A stretch of DNA of 64,000 bases from WTXA01 sp964415195 (GCA_964415195.1 CAYPYD010000005.1:97546-161545); one strand, 5' to 3'; positions 9,360 to 18,830 are shown, counted from the stretch's first letter. Made by a program: numbers and translations. The notes: generated from the sequence alone by a model not told the origin.

Positions 9360-10315
9360 TAGATACCTCCCTTTTCATATGCTTCGATAATTTCTTTGAC
9401 TAAATGGTGTCTAAAAACATCAATTTTATGTAATTTTATAATTTTTATACCCTTTATTCCTTTTAAAAGCTCAACACTGTGTAATAATCCTGATACTTCA
9501 CCTTTTTTCAAATCATTTTGTGAAGGGTCTCCAGTTACTATTACTTTAGAGTTAAAGCCAAATCTTGTTAAAAACATTTTCATTTGTTCAACAGATGCAT
9601 TTTGTCCTTCATCAAGTATTATAAAGGCATCATCTAAGGTTCTCCCTCGCATATAGGCCAAAGGAGCTATTTCAATTACCTTACGTTCTAAAAGTCTTTC
9701 TACCTGTTCAACACCTAACAAGAAAAATAAACTGTCATATAATGGTCTTATATATGGTTGTATTTTTTCTTGAAGATCGCCTGGAAGGAACCCTAGTTGT
9801 TCACCTGCCTCAACGGCTGGTCGGACTAGAATAATTTTCTTGACTTCTTTTTTTCTTAAAGCTTCCGTTGCCATAAGTACAGCTAGAAAAGTTTTACCAG
9901 TTCCTGCAGGTCCAAGACAAAAAGTTAAGTCATTTTTTCCCACACTATCAATATAGTATTTTTGACCATGAGATTTTGCCCTAATAATCTTATTGTCATA
10001 TGTAAAGGCAATTGCCTTTTTTAAATTCTCAATATTCTTTTCTGTTATTTCTTGGAAGTTATCAATTGTTGTATAGTATTCAACAGTATCCTCATCTAGC
10101 TTTAACCCACAATTGATTTTATCTAGCAAAAAACCAATTATCTTGATGCCCCTATATATATCTGTTTCCGAACCTGATATATTTATTTCGTCTTTATGTA
10201 TTTCTATTTTTATATTTTGGCTATTTTCAATCATTTTGATGTACTTGAATTCGTCTGTACAAAATTCAGCCAAATCTTCATTATTAATAATTTCAAAATT
10301 GATATTCTTAATCAC
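9359..10315 (-). CDS. phoH: PhoH-like ATPase (YbeZ type)
   Basis: PhoH/YbeZ-family ATPase, thought to act with YbeY in RNA processing. Walker A is GPAGTGKT (residues 135-142) and Walker B is the FIILDEGQN segment; the GDPSQNDL motif follows. The N-terminal 100 residues carry a KH-like segment. The start is a GTG preceded by a strong AAGGAGG, with ordinary spacing. The 318-residue length is normal. It overlaps ybeY by one base. Confidence 0.95.
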   Translation of the reverse strand: MIKNINFEIINNEDLAEFCTDEFKYIKMIENSQNIKIEIHKDEINISGSETDIYRGIKIIGFLLDKINCGLKLDEDTVEYYTTIDNFQEITEKNIENLKKAIAFTYDNKIIRAKSHGQKYYIDSVGKNDLTFCLGPAGTGKTFLAVLMATEALRKKEVKKIILVRPAVEAGEQLGFLPGDLQEKIQPYIRPLYDSLFFLLGVEQVERLLERKVIEIAPLAYMRGRTLDDAFIILDEGQNASVEQMKMFLTRFGFNSKVIVTGDPSQNDLKKGEVSGLLHSVELLKGIKGIKIIKLHKIDVFRHHLVKEIIEAYEKGGI

Positions 10316-10344
10316 TTTTTCCTCCTTAAAAACATCATCTTTAA

Positions 10345-10980
10345 TTATATCATACTATCCATTTTAAATCTTTGAATAATCAATATTTTACCAACAGACA
10401 AGGCTATTTCAGCTGATTTATCAACTATTTCATTTCGTAGTGTCAATGAATCTCCAACTTCAATATTGAAATTACCATTATATTTAAAACCTGCAATTTT
10501 CACTTTAGTGGATTCTAATGGAATAATTGAAACTTTATCTCCATCAACTTTATTTAAAATCATATTCCCTGACTTAAATATCTTAATGATCTCATTTTCA
10601 TTTATAATTGTACAATTCTTGTATTTATTTAAAAGAAAGATATTTCCAAGTAGATGGTCGGTTTCTAAATAATAGCTTGGAGCACAAATTATCAAATCAT
10701 TACAACCTCTTTTTAAACCTTCAATGATACCTGCCTCTCCATCGGTTATATCCTTCTCTTCGTCTAAAGTTATAATTTCTATATTTCTTGATCTATAATA
10801 ATCTAATATATCTTTATCAAGGGAATCAAAATCACCAATAATTAAATCAGGTGTGATTTGATTTTTATAAGCTACTTCACAACCACCATCAACACCAATA
10901 ATATAATCAACTTCCTTGATTAATTTCAAGAGGCTACTTTTATCAATAGTTATATATGGTAATAAAATTAATCCTTTCAT
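10345..10980 (-). CDS. thiN: Thiamine pyrophosphokinase
   Basis: Converts thiamine and ATP to thiamine pyrophosphate and AMP. The signature DGGCEVAYKNQITPDLIIGDFDSL region (residues about 32-55) and the following DEEKDITDGEAGI segment are the catalytic-domain motifs, and the C-terminal 60 residues form the thiamine-binding beta domain. I start at the ATG at 10978-10980, because GGAGGG lies just upstream and the product then begins MKGLILLPYIT; a start 42 bases further upstream would run through the hairpin region. It follows rpsU and precedes phoH. No TPP riboswitch was recognised upstream. Confidence 0.88.
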   Translation of the reverse strand: MKGLILLPYITIDKSSLLKLIKEVDYIIGVDGGCEVAYKNQITPDLIIGDFDSLDKDILDYYRSRNIEIITLDEEKDITDGEAGIIEGLKRGCNDLIICAPSYYLETDHLLGNIFLLNKYKNCTIINENEIIKIFKSGNMILNKVDGDKVSIIPLESTKVKIAGFKYNGNFNIEVGDSLTLRNEIVDKSAEIALSVGKILIIQRFKMDSMI

Positions 10981-10999
10981 CTTTCCCTCCAAATAAATA

Positions 11000-11019
11000 G
11001 GCCTACCCAAAGGTAGACC
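11000..11019 (-). terminator. Hairpin after rpsU (weak terminator or processing site)
   Basis: An 8-bp stem (GGTCTACC / GGTAGGCC with one G-U pair, 4-base loop) begins 10 bases after the rpsU stop codon and is followed by TATTTATTT on the minus strand. The U-run is broken, so it may only reduce read-through into the downstream operon. That would suit the high demand for S21 compared with thiN and phoH. Termination is inferred. Confidence 0.45.
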
Positions 11020-11028
11020 CAATACTAG

Positions 11029-11205
11029 CTATTTAAACTTACGTTTTCTTGCAGCTTCTGATTTTTTCTTTCTTTTAACACTTGGCTTTTCATAGTGTTC
11101 TCTCTTTCTTACTTCTGAAAGAACTCCTGATTTCTGACAAGACCTCTTAAATCTACGTAGCGCAGCGTCAAGAGACTCAGTTTTTCCTACTTTAATTTCA
11201 CTCAT
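11029..11205 (-). CDS. rpsU: 30S ribosomal protein S21
   Basis: Small-subunit protein S21, bound near the anti-Shine-Dalgarno region. The 58-residue product starts MSEIKVGKTESLDAALRRFK and ends in a basic tail (KRKKKSEAARKRKFK), both typical. I use the ATG at 11203-11205, which has GGAGGGAT upstream; a start 18 bases earlier would overlap the ribosome site. It is the first gene of the long operon and has a near-consensus promoter about 60 bases upstream. Confidence 0.97.
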   Translation of the reverse strand: MSEIKVGKTESLDAALRRFKRSCQKSGVLSEVRKREHYEKPSVKRKKKSEAARKRKFK

Positions 11206-11260
11206 ATTTATCCCTCCCTCCACCGTTACAGGATGGGTTTAATTTAATACTTACTTTAAT

Positions 11261-11289
11261 ATTATAGCTAATTATATGCAGTTAGTCAA
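11261..11289 (-). promoter_or_regulatory. Sigma-A-type promoter of rpsU operon
   Basis: On the minus strand TTGACT (11284-11289) and TATAAT (11261-11266) are separated by exactly 17 bases. The predicted start site lies about 50 bases ahead of the rpsU ATG. It is the only strong promoter seen upstream of the 11-kb rpsU-to-RNase J block. Confidence 0.8.
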
Positions 11290-11309
11290 TATTACAATCT
11301 AAAAATAGA

Positions 11310-12959
11310 TTATTTGTTAAATGAATCTTTTAATGATACTACTCTATTGAAAACTAACATATTTTCACTACTATCTTGATCTAATGCAAAATAGCCATTT
11401 CTTAAGAATTGACAAGCATGACCTACATCAGTGCTTTTTAAAAAATCTTCAACATATCCACTCTTCACTATTTTTGACTCAGGATTAATATTTTCTCTGA
11501 AATCTCCTTTTTCTGGATTTGCATCTTTAAAAAGTCTATCAAATAACCTAAATTCACTCGGCAGGGCATGTTCAGTGGAAATCCATTGGATTGTTCCTTT
11601 TACTTTTCTGCCATCATCGGTCCAGCCACCTTTGGTTGCTTTATCATAAGTGCAATATACCTCTACCACTTCACCATTCTCGTCAAGTTTATAATCTTCA
11701 CACTTAAGATAATAAGCACCTTTGAATCTTACTTCATTACCTTTAAATAATCTTCTATATCCTTTAGGTGGATCTAAAGAAAAATCATTTTTTTCAATAT
11801 AAAGTTCTTTTGTAAAAGGTACTTTTCTTTTACCTAATTCCATTTGTTCTGGATTAATATCCACTTCTAGCCATTCAATATCTTTTTCAAAATTTGTTAC
11901 TATTACTTTTATAGGATCGACCACTGCCATACCTCTAATAGCTGTATAGTTTAATTCTTCACGTACTGCTGCTTCTAATTGGGCAATATCCACAACACTA
12001 TTGCTTTTAGCTATACCAGCTTCAATCACGAATTTAATGATTGCATCCTTCGGGTAGCCTCTTCTTCTTAAACCTGATATAGTTGGCATTCTAGGATCAT
12101 CCCAGCCATCAACTAAACCTTCTTCAACAAGGGCCAAGAGTTTTCTTTTACTCATAACTGTATAATTGATATTTAATCTTGCAAACTCTCTTTGTTTAGG
12201 TGGTTTCGAAAATTCTAAGTTCTTTAATATATAATCATAAAGTGGTCTATGATCTTCAAACTCTAAGCTACAAAATGAATGAGTTATATTTTCTAAGGCA
12301 TCTTCAATTGGATGGGCATAATCGTACATTGGATAAATATTCCAGCCCTCACCTATGTGATGATGTACCTGTTTTAAGATCCTATAGATTATCGGATCTC
12401 TCATATTGATATTTGGTGATGACATGTCGATTTTTAATCTTAATACCATTGATCCTTCATCATAAAGACCATCTTTCATCTCCTGAAAAAACTGAAGATT
12501 CTCATCAACACTCCTATTACGATAAGGACTTTCTTTACCTGGTGATGTTAATGTGCCTCTATATTCCCTTATCTCGTCCGGGCTTAATTGACAGACATAG
12601 GCAAGACCATTCTTGATTAACTTTACTGCAAAATCATACATCTCAAGGAAATATTCTGATGCATAATATATACTATCATCAATATCAAAACCGAGCCATT
12701 TGATATCTTTTTTGATAGCTTCTACATATTCTATTTCTTCTTTTTCAGGATTTGTATCATCAAATCTCAAATTACATTTACCACCATATTTAGCTGCAAG
12801 GCCAAAGTTAACTGAAATAGCTTTTGCATGTCCAATATGTAAATAGCCATTTGGTTCTGGAGGAAATCTAGTAATTATATTCTTATGATAACCACTTTTT
12901 AAGTCATCAGAAATTATTTCATCTAAAAACCCAAAATTCACTTCTTTAAAATTTAGCAT
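11310..12959 (-). CDS. glnS: Glutamine--tRNA ligase
   Basis: Class I glutaminyl-tRNA synthetase. PPEPNGYLHIGHAKA places the HIGH motif at residues 41-44, and VMSKRKL is the KMSKS-type motif. The C-terminal half carries the beta-barrel anticodon-binding domains. The 549-residue length is normal. GlnRS rather than only the GatCAB route is found in some clostridial lineages, and here it lies 2 bases after gltX. A discriminating GluRS partner is therefore implied, but whether gatCAB also exists cannot be seen from this window. Confidence 0.96.
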   Translation of the reverse strand: MLNFKEVNFGFLDEIISDDLKSGYHKNIITRFPPEPNGYLHIGHAKAISVNFGLAAKYGGKCNLRFDDTNPEKEEIEYVEAIKKDIKWLGFDIDDSIYYASEYFLEMYDFAVKLIKNGLAYVCQLSPDEIREYRGTLTSPGKESPYRNRSVDENLQFFQEMKDGLYDEGSMVLRLKIDMSSPNINMRDPIIYRILKQVHHHIGEGWNIYPMYDYAHPIEDALENITHSFCSLEFEDHRPLYDYILKNLEFSKPPKQREFARLNINYTVMSKRKLLALVEEGLVDGWDDPRMPTISGLRRRGYPKDAIIKFVIEAGIAKSNSVVDIAQLEAAVREELNYTAIRGMAVVDPIKVIVTNFEKDIEWLEVDINPEQMELGKRKVPFTKELYIEKNDFSLDPPKGYRRLFKGNEVRFKGAYYLKCEDYKLDENGEVVEVYCTYDKATKGGWTDDGRKVKGTIQWISTEHALPSEFRLFDRLFKDANPEKGDFRENINPESKIVKSGYVEDFLKSTDVGHACQFLRNGYFALDQDSSENMLVFNRVVSLKDSFNK

Positions 12960-12961
12960 AA

Positions 12962-14404
12962 TTACTCACCCTTCATCAATTTTCCAATAGCATTATTAAT
13001 GCGCTTCAAACTTTCATTTTTACCAAATATTTCTATCAACTCTATTGCCCCACCTGGAGATTGTTCAGTGCCTGTTAGAGCTACTCTCAAAGGCCAAAGT
13101 AGTTGTCCATTCTTTAACCCTTGTTCACCTGCTAGGCTTATTAATGCATCATGGAGTATTACTTCATTGTATTGGTTTTCATTTATCTCCATAAGTTTTT
13201 TAACTGCAAGTTGTAAACTGGATAGCGCAATATCTTGATCAGTCTTCATTTTCTTATGAATATATAGTTCAGATGAATAATTAACCACACCCTTGAATAT
13301 GCCAAGGTGACTTTTAACTTCAGTTAAAAGTTCCACTCTTTTTTGTAGCAATTTGGCAATCTTGACATAATCAAGCTCAACACCTATTTCTTCCACAATC
13401 TGATTCTTGATTAATTCTGCAAATTCTCCAAGATCCATCTTCCTTATATATTCAGCATTCATCCATTTCAATTTAGTTTTATCAAATACTGAAGGTGATT
13501 TGCTGATACCTTCAATCGTAAAATTATCTTCCAATTCTTTTAAAGTGAAGAACTCACGTTCATCCCCTGGGTTCCAACCAAGTAGAGCAATAAAATTTAT
13601 TACAGCTTCCACTAGATAACCTTCTTCTAACAAGTCCTCAAAGCTTTTATCACCTAGTCTTTTAGATAGTTTATGGCCTTCTTCATTAAGTATCAATGGA
13701 AGATGAACATAAGTAGGTATCTCCCAATCAAAAGAATTATATAGTAAGTTATACTTAGGTGTTGATGATAAATATTCGCTACCTCTTACAACATGTGTTA
13801 TCTCCATTAAGTGATCATCAATAACATTTGCAAAATTGTATGTTGGAAACCCATCAGTTTTTAAAAGAATTTGATCTTCTAATTCATTGTTATCAACCTT
13901 GATTTTACCGTAAACAACATCATCAAAGGTTGTTTCTCCAGCAAGTGGCATCTTTTGTCTAATAACGTATGGTTGGTTGTGCTTTAATTTTCCTTCAATT
14001 TCTTCTTTGCTTAAATTTCTGCAGTTATAGTCATAGTGTGCAAATTCACCTGCTTCTTCTTGTCCTTTTCTTAACGCATCCAATCTTTCCTTGGTACAAA
14101 AACAGTAATAAGCTTCACCTTTTTCTACAAGTTCTTCTGCGTATGGCTTATAAATATCCAATCTTTCACTTTGGAAATATGGACCTTCATCATATTTAAT
14201 ACCAACAAGTTCTAAAGTTTTGTATATTACTGCTAAAGAATCTTCTACTAATCTTTCCTGGTCAGTATCTTCAATTCTTAGTATGAATTTACCCTTGAAT
14301 TTCTTAGCTATTAGGTATTCATATAGTGCCGTTCTTAAATTGCCAATATGCATATATCCAGTCGGGCTTGGTGCGTATCTAGTTCTTACTTCTCTCAATT
14401 TCAT
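12962..14404 (-). CDS. gltX: Glutamate--tRNA ligase
   Basis: Class I glutamyl-tRNA synthetase. The HIGH-type motif is HIGN at residues 19-22 within RYAPSPTGYMHIGN, and HKLSKRLGD carries the KMSKS-type motif. The 480-residue length with a C-terminal helical anticodon-binding domain is standard. The ATG has AGGAG three bases upstream, which is short spacing. It follows the HIT gene by 7 bases and precedes glnS by 2, so the two related synthetases are expressed together. Confidence 0.96.
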   Translation of the reverse strand: MKLREVRTRYAPSPTGYMHIGNLRTALYEYLIAKKFKGKFILRIEDTDQERLVEDSLAVIYKTLELVGIKYDEGPYFQSERLDIYKPYAEELVEKGEAYYCFCTKERLDALRKGQEEAGEFAHYDYNCRNLSKEEIEGKLKHNQPYVIRQKMPLAGETTFDDVVYGKIKVDNNELEDQILLKTDGFPTYNFANVIDDHLMEITHVVRGSEYLSSTPKYNLLYNSFDWEIPTYVHLPLILNEEGHKLSKRLGDKSFEDLLEEGYLVEAVINFIALLGWNPGDEREFFTLKELEDNFTIEGISKSPSVFDKTKLKWMNAEYIRKMDLGEFAELIKNQIVEEIGVELDYVKIAKLLQKRVELLTEVKSHLGIFKGVVNYSSELYIHKKMKTDQDIALSSLQLAVKKLMEINENQYNEVILHDALISLAGEQGLKNGQLLWPLRVALTGTEQSPGGAIELIEIFGKNESLKRINNAIGKLMKGE

Positions 14405-14411
14405 TACTCCT

Positions 14412-14741
14412 TTATAAATCCCCTAGGTCTTGTCCTGCCAATAAATGGAAATGGGTATGGAAGATTATTTGACCTCCATCTTTTCCTTTATTAGTTATTA
14501 TTCTGAAACCACTTTCACTAACGCCTAATTTCACACTTAATTCCCTAATGAACACTGGTAATTCGGCTATTATCTTACCTTCAATATCAGTTATATCCTG
14601 GAAATGTTTTTTTGGTATGATTAGCACATGTATAGGAGCTTTTGGATTAATATCGTTGAAAGCCATGAAATAGTCGTTTTCAAGTAAAACAACTGTTCCT
14701 AGTTCATCATTAGCTATCCTACAAAATAAACAATCACTCAT
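14412..14741 (-). CDS. HIT family hydrolase (HinT-like)
   Basis: Histidine-triad nucleotide hydrolase, expected to act on purine nucleoside phosphoramidates. The triad HTHFHLL has His95, His97 and His99, and the N-terminal CLFC (Cys4, Cys7) is the usual zinc-associated pair of HinT proteins. The 109-residue length is normal. The ATG overlaps the mtaB stop, with AGGAGG upstream. The physiological substrate is not known from the sequence. Confidence 0.93.
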   Translation of the reverse strand: MSDCLFCRIANDELGTVVLLENDYFMAFNDINPKAPIHVLIIPKKHFQDITDIEGKIIAELPVFIRELSVKLGVSESGFRIITNKGKDGGQIIFHTHFHLLAGQDLGDL

Positions 14742-16012
14742 AATATACCTCCTATCAATATATCTTTATCTACTCTAATAATTTCCACTTTAACAATAGT
14801 ATTTTCTAATATCTTCTCATACTTCCCTTTAATTAGGACTTTTATATAGTTGTCGCTATAACCTTCTATCAAGTTGTTCCCATTCTTTTCAATTAATACA
14901 CCTATCTCCTTGCCAATCAAGCTATCTAAGAATTGTCTATGAAGAGAATTTTTTAATTTCGACATTTGTAAGGCTCTAACTTTCTTTATTTGTTCATCTA
15001 TCTGATTTGGAAAGTCAGCGGCTCTTGTGCCTTTTCTCTTGGAATATTTAAATATATGTAAATTGTCTATAGCAACATTCTCAATGAACTTCATGGAATC
15101 TAAATGTTCTTCTTCTGATTCACCAGGAAACCCTACCATTATATCAGTTGTAACTGATAATATAGCCCCTTTTACTACTCTTAGTTTATTGATAACTTCT
15201 TTATACAATCTAGAATCATACTTGCGGTTCATTCTTTTTAAAACACTATCAGAACCACTTTGAAGAGCCAAATGAATATGAGGCATAAATCTGCTATTAC
15301 TAAATAACTCTACAAATTCATCTGTAATTTCATTAGGATCTAGTGAACCAAATCTTATTCTTGGAATATTGGTTTCTTCAATTATCTGTCTCATAAGTTG
15401 AGTAATTGATGAATTAATATCCTTGCCATAAGCTCCCGCATGTATACCAGTTAAAATAATCTCTTTATAACCCTTACTTTCAAGCATTTTTATTTCTTCA
15501 ATTATACTTCTTCCCAGTCGGCTTTTAACCGGACCTCTTGCTATAGGTATAATACAATAACTGCAAAAACTTTCACAGCCTTCTTGGATTTTTAAGAAAG
15601 CTCTTGTGGTTTCAGGTGTGGCTAGTTTTAGATCTTCAAATTTTTGTTCTTTATTTAATTCTAGTATATGCTCTTTTTCTTCACCAAGTAATTCTAGTAT
15701 CTTGTTTCTATCTCTCATACCAATTACTAAATCTACTTCAGGCATTCCAATTAATGTCCCAGGTTCTGTTTGAGCATAGCAACCTGTTACTATAACCTTG
15801 CCTAACGGGTTGTTCTTTTTGGCTTTTCTAATCATTTGTCTGCTTTTACTGTCAGCTTGACTAGTCACAGTACAGGTATGAATTAGGTATATATCTGCAA
15901 GATCGTTGAAATCTACTACTTCATAACCATATTCTTTGAAGTACTCCATGAAGCTTTCACCTTCACTTTGATTTACTCTACAACCTAAAATATATATTGC
16001 AACTTTTTTCAT
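14738..16012 (-). CDS. mtaB: tRNA (t6A37) methylthiotransferase MtaB
   Basis: Radical-SAM methylthiotransferase that turns t6A37 into ms2t6A37 in tRNAs reading ANN codons. The N-terminal UPF0004 cluster cysteines are Cys11 (YILGCRVNQ), Cys47 and Cys78; the radical-SAM CxxxCxxC is Cys146, Cys150 and Cys153. A C-terminal TRAM domain follows. I start at the ATG at 16010-16012 with AAGGAG upstream, which overlaps the prmA stop as ATGA. The prmA-mtaB order is common in Firmicutes downstream of dnaJ. Confidence 0.95.
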   Translation of the reverse strand: MKKVAIYILGCRVNQSEGESFMEYFKEYGYEVVDFNDLADIYLIHTCTVTSQADSKSRQMIRKAKKNNPLGKVIVTGCYAQTEPGTLIGMPEVDLVIGMRDRNKILELLGEEKEHILELNKEQKFEDLKLATPETTRAFLKIQEGCESFCSYCIIPIARGPVKSRLGRSIIEEIKMLESKGYKEIILTGIHAGAYGKDINSSITQLMRQIIEETNIPRIRFGSLDPNEITDEFVELFSNSRFMPHIHLALQSGSDSVLKRMNRKYDSRLYKEVINKLRVVKGAILSVTTDIMVGFPGESEEEHLDSMKFIENVAIDNLHIFKYSKRKGTRAADFPNQIDEQIKKVRALQMSKLKNSLHRQFLDSLIGKEIGVLIEKNGNNLIEGYSDNYIKVLIKGKYEKILENTIVKVEIIRVDKDILIGGIL

Positions 16013-16905
16013 TTTTTCTCCTTGATGAATTTGGCGGTTACCCAACCTTCTTCTTCAATTTTCTTTTCTAGCATCATGCCTTTTGCAACTAACTTATCAA
16101 AGACTTTTTTCCACTTTTCATCAATGATACCAGAGACAAGAAATATTCCACCTTCATTCAAATTAGTCTCCAAGTATTCAGCCAACATTATAATAACATC
16201 AGCGACGATATTAGCAATAATTATATCATATTTGTTATTTATTCCATCCAATAGATTATTGACCTTAAAGTCAATACAGTCTATATTCATAAGATTTTCC
16301 TTTGATACCTTAATTGCATCAACATCATTATCAATTACTAAAATCTCCTTGGCCCCAAGTAAGCTGGCACCATATGATAGAATGCCAGAACCAGCACCTA
16401 CATCTACTACTTTCTTACTTTGGAAATCCATATCTTCCATCAATAATAAAACATTTTTGGTTGTTGGATGACTCCCAGTCCCAAAGGCTATACTAGGATC
16501 AATTTTTATAATTAATTCATCTTCCTTAGATTCATATTCCAACCATGCAGGAACAATAACAAATTTTTTACCTGGTTTCATAATATTGAAGTATTTTTGA
16601 TAGGCCAATAGCCATTTAGATTCTTCCTCAACACCTGTCACCACATAATCTCCAATTAACCTATCAATAGAGGTTTTATAAATCAGAAATGCTTCTTCTT
16701 TGATATAAGCGTTTATGGTCGTCTCTTCAGGATTATTTTCTATATCAAAATAGTCCCCATTCACTTCATCTAATTCCTTTTGGGTCCAAGGTGTCTTAAT
16801 TTCTACGCCTTCAACACCAAGATCATATAATTGATCAATAATGATTTCGTAGGCTGACTGATTCAGATTTTCAAATTTTTTGATTAAGATTAGATACTTT
16901 TCCAT
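16009..16905 (-). CDS. prmA: Ribosomal protein L11 methyltransferase
   Basis: SAM-dependent methyltransferase that trimethylates ribosomal protein L11. The SAM-binding motif VDVGAGSGILS and the downstream IIANIVADVI segment (NxxA type) are PrmA-like, and PSIAFGTGSHPTT is the family signature before the SAM site. The 298-residue length is normal. The RBS is AAAGAGGCG. In many Firmicutes prmA follows dnaJ directly; here purB and a DUF4352-like gene come between. Confidence 0.95.
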   Translation of the reverse strand: MEKYLILIKKFENLNQSAYEIIIDQLYDLGVEGVEIKTPWTQKELDEVNGDYFDIENNPEETTINAYIKEEAFLIYKTSIDRLIGDYVVTGVEEESKWLLAYQKYFNIMKPGKKFVIVPAWLEYESKEDELIIKIDPSIAFGTGSHPTTKNVLLLMEDMDFQSKKVVDVGAGSGILSYGASLLGAKEILVIDNDVDAIKVSKENLMNIDCIDFKVNNLLDGINNKYDIIIANIVADVIIMLAEYLETNLNEGGIFLVSGIIDEKWKKVFDKLVAKGMMLEKKIEEEGWVTAKFIKEKK

Positions 16906-16927
16906 TTTCGCCTCTTTTGTTATAGGA

Positions 16928-16949
16928 AAACCTAGGAAAACCTAGGTTT
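16928..16949 (-). terminator. Hairpin with repeated CCTAGG before prmA
   Basis: On the minus strand AAACCTAGG, TTTT, CCTAGGTTT form a perfect 9-bp stem with a 4-base loop. It begins 14 bases past the stop of the upstream DUF4352-like gene and ends just before the prmA ribosome site. The U-run after it is short, so it may be an attenuating terminator or an mRNA-processing hairpin. Confidence 0.45.
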
Positions 16950-16962
16950 ATTTATATTGCAT

Positions 16963-17418
16963 TTATTTTATATTCAATTGTTGAATTTCTTTATACTTTT
17001 CATCTGTTATAATCAATTTACCCTTAGAATTAGTTGGCACTTTAAAAACAATTGTACCAGAAATTGTACCATCAGCAACTAATTCTCCATAAATTATTGC
17101 ATCATTAAGACTATTTGGACTATTTTCATAAATATTACCGTCTTCATCTTCAAAAGTGAAATAATACATATTAAATAATCTATTGATTGAATCATGATTT
17201 TGACCGAAAACTTTAACAACAAGCCATTCGTTTGCGCCATTAACAGATATATCACCTGGCAGTTCCTTTAATCTTTCAATTGAAACCAGCTTATAAACAA
17301 TTTCTTTAGGTTGTTCGACTGTTTTTGCTGGTTCATTTTCTTTAAATAAACTTTTAATACCAATGAATCCAACAACACCTATTCCAATAATTATTAAAAA
17401 TATTAATATTTTCTTCAT
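16963..17418 (-). CDS. Membrane-anchored DUF4352-like protein
   Basis: A 151-residue protein with one N-terminal membrane segment (residues about 4-22, IFLIIIGIGVVGFIG type) and no lipobox cysteine, so an anchored extracellular domain is inferred. The soluble part (about 45-150) resembles DUF4352: an N-terminal strand (VYKLVSIERL), then WLVVKVFGQN, YFTFEDEDGN and the GTIVFKVP strand near the end, which is the usual DUF4352 finish. Proteins with this Ig-like fold are often surface-exposed but their role is unknown. It lies 12 bases after purB. Recognition is by pattern only. Confidence 0.65.
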   Translation of the reverse strand: MKKILIFLIIIGIGVVGFIGIKSLFKENEPAKTVEQPKEIVYKLVSIERLKELPGDISVNGANEWLVVKVFGQNHDSINRLFNMYYFTFEDEDGNIYENSPNSLNDAIIYGELVADGTISGTIVFKVPTNSKGKLIITDEKYKEIQQLNIK

Positions 17419-17430
17419 AAATACACCTCT

Positions 17431-18729
17431 CTACTTAACAAGACCCATTCTTTTATAAATATTATCGACGTTTCTTAAATAATATCCAGGATTGAATAAC
17501 TCATCCAATTCTTCTTTGTTCAAAATAAAAGCCACTTCTTTATCATCTGCTAACAATTCTTTGTATGAAATTTTTTCCTTGTATGACTTCATTGCCAATG
17601 GCTGAATAATATCGTATGCTTTTTCCCTTGACCAACCTTTGTTAATAAGAGCTAACATTACTCTTTGAGAATAGATAAGACCATTAGTTTTATTAATATT
17701 TGTCATCATATTATCTTCAAATACTAAAATATTTGTAAGTATATTATTAAATCTATACAAAGCATAATCTAATAGTATTGTAGCATCAGGCATAATTATT
17801 CTTTCTGGTGCCGAGTGTGATATATCTCTTTCATGCCATAATGGAATATTTTCAAAAGCAGTCAGCATATAACCCCTAATCACCCTTGCACATCCAGTAA
17901 TATTTTCAGATCCGATAGGATTTCTTTTATGTGGCATTGCACTTGATCCTTTTTGACCTTCACTAAAGAATTCACTAAGTTCTTGAACTTCAGTTCTCTG
18001 CCAATGTCTAACTTCTACCGCCATCTTTTCTAAACTAGAAGCAATTATGGCCAAAGTTGAAAGATAGAAAGCATGTCTGTCTCTTTGTAATACCTGTGTG
18101 CTAATTTTAGCATAGTCAATACCTAAATGATCACATACATATTCTTCAATTTCTAATCTGCTATGTGCAAAGTTACCTACTGCACCAGAAATCTTACCAA
18201 CTTCTATTTGTCTTTTAGCCATTTCAAAACGTTCAATATTTCTATTCATCTCTTCATACCAAAGTGCAAATTTAAGTCCAAGAGCTGTTGGCTCTCCATG
18301 TATACCATGTGTTCTTCCAATAATTGGGATGTATTTATACTCCAAGGCTTTAGTTTTTAGAGTTTCTCTTATTTTAAACAAATCCTTAGTTAAAATTTGG
18401 TTGGCTTGTTTAAAAAGATATCCATAGGCTGTATCACAAACATCTGTAGAAGTCAGTCCATAATGAACCCATTTCTTTTCATCTCCAAGGCTTTCACTAA
18501 CAGCTCTTGTAAATGCTACCACATCATGTTTTGTAGATTCTTCTATTTCTAAAATTCTATCAACTGTGAAACAAGCCTTTTCTCTTATTGCTTTGGTATC
18601 TTCTTTAGGTATCATACCATAATGAGCATAAGCTTCGACTGTTAATATCTCAACTTCAAGCCAAGCCTTGTATTTATTTTCTTCAGACCAAATATTTTTC
18701 ATTTCTTTTCTTGAATAACGATCAATCAT
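17431..18729 (-). CDS. purB: Adenylosuccinate lyase
   Basis: Fumarase-superfamily enzyme acting twice in purine synthesis (SAICAR to AICAR and adenylosuccinate to AMP). The signature loop SSAMPHKRNPIGSEN holds the catalytic serine, and TSTDVCDTA and RTHGIHGEPT supply other active-site residues. The 432-residue length is normal. The ATG has AAGGAG upstream. It lies apart from any other purine gene, behind its own leader with an extended -10 promoter and a hairpin. Confidence 0.97.
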   Translation of the reverse strand: MIDRYSRKEMKNIWSEENKYKAWLEVEILTVEAYAHYGMIPKEDTKAIREKACFTVDRILEIEESTKHDVVAFTRAVSESLGDEKKWVHYGLTSTDVCDTAYGYLFKQANQILTKDLFKIRETLKTKALEYKYIPIIGRTHGIHGEPTALGLKFALWYEEMNRNIERFEMAKRQIEVGKISGAVGNFAHSRLEIEEYVCDHLGIDYAKISTQVLQRDRHAFYLSTLAIIASSLEKMAVEVRHWQRTEVQELSEFFSEGQKGSSAMPHKRNPIGSENITGCARVIRGYMLTAFENIPLWHERDISHSAPERIIMPDATILLDYALYRFNNILTNILVFEDNMMTNINKTNGLIYSQRVMLALINKGWSREKAYDIIQPLAMKSYKEKISYKELLADDKEVAFILNKEELDELFNPGYYLRNVDNIYKRMGLVK

Positions 18730-18749
18730 TTTATACTCCTTAAAAGCAA

Positions 18750-18780
18750 ATTACCACCCAATTAAATACTGAGTGGTAAT
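18750..18780 (-). promoter_or_regulatory. Hairpin in purB leader
   Basis: ATTACCACTC and GGGTGGTAAT on the minus strand form a 10-bp stem (one G-U pair) with an 11-base loop, ending about 20 bases before the purB ATG. The downstream TTGCTTTT is only a weak U-run. It could be an attenuator, an mRNA stabiliser or an operator palindrome; the sequence does not match a purine riboswitch that I recognise. Confidence 0.4.
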
Positions 18781-18830
18781 TCAATTTATTAAACTAAATA
18801 TTACCTCTACGTGGATAAATAACCACTAAA

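Noticed and set aside
10981..11028. Possible TPP riboswitch upstream of thiN
   Set aside because: Only a simple 8-bp hairpin is present, with no THI-box-like sequence and too little space.
11296..11311. Short AATCTA-TTTT-TAGATT hairpin after glnS
   Set aside because: Only a 6-bp AT-rich stem without a T-run; too weak to call as a terminator.
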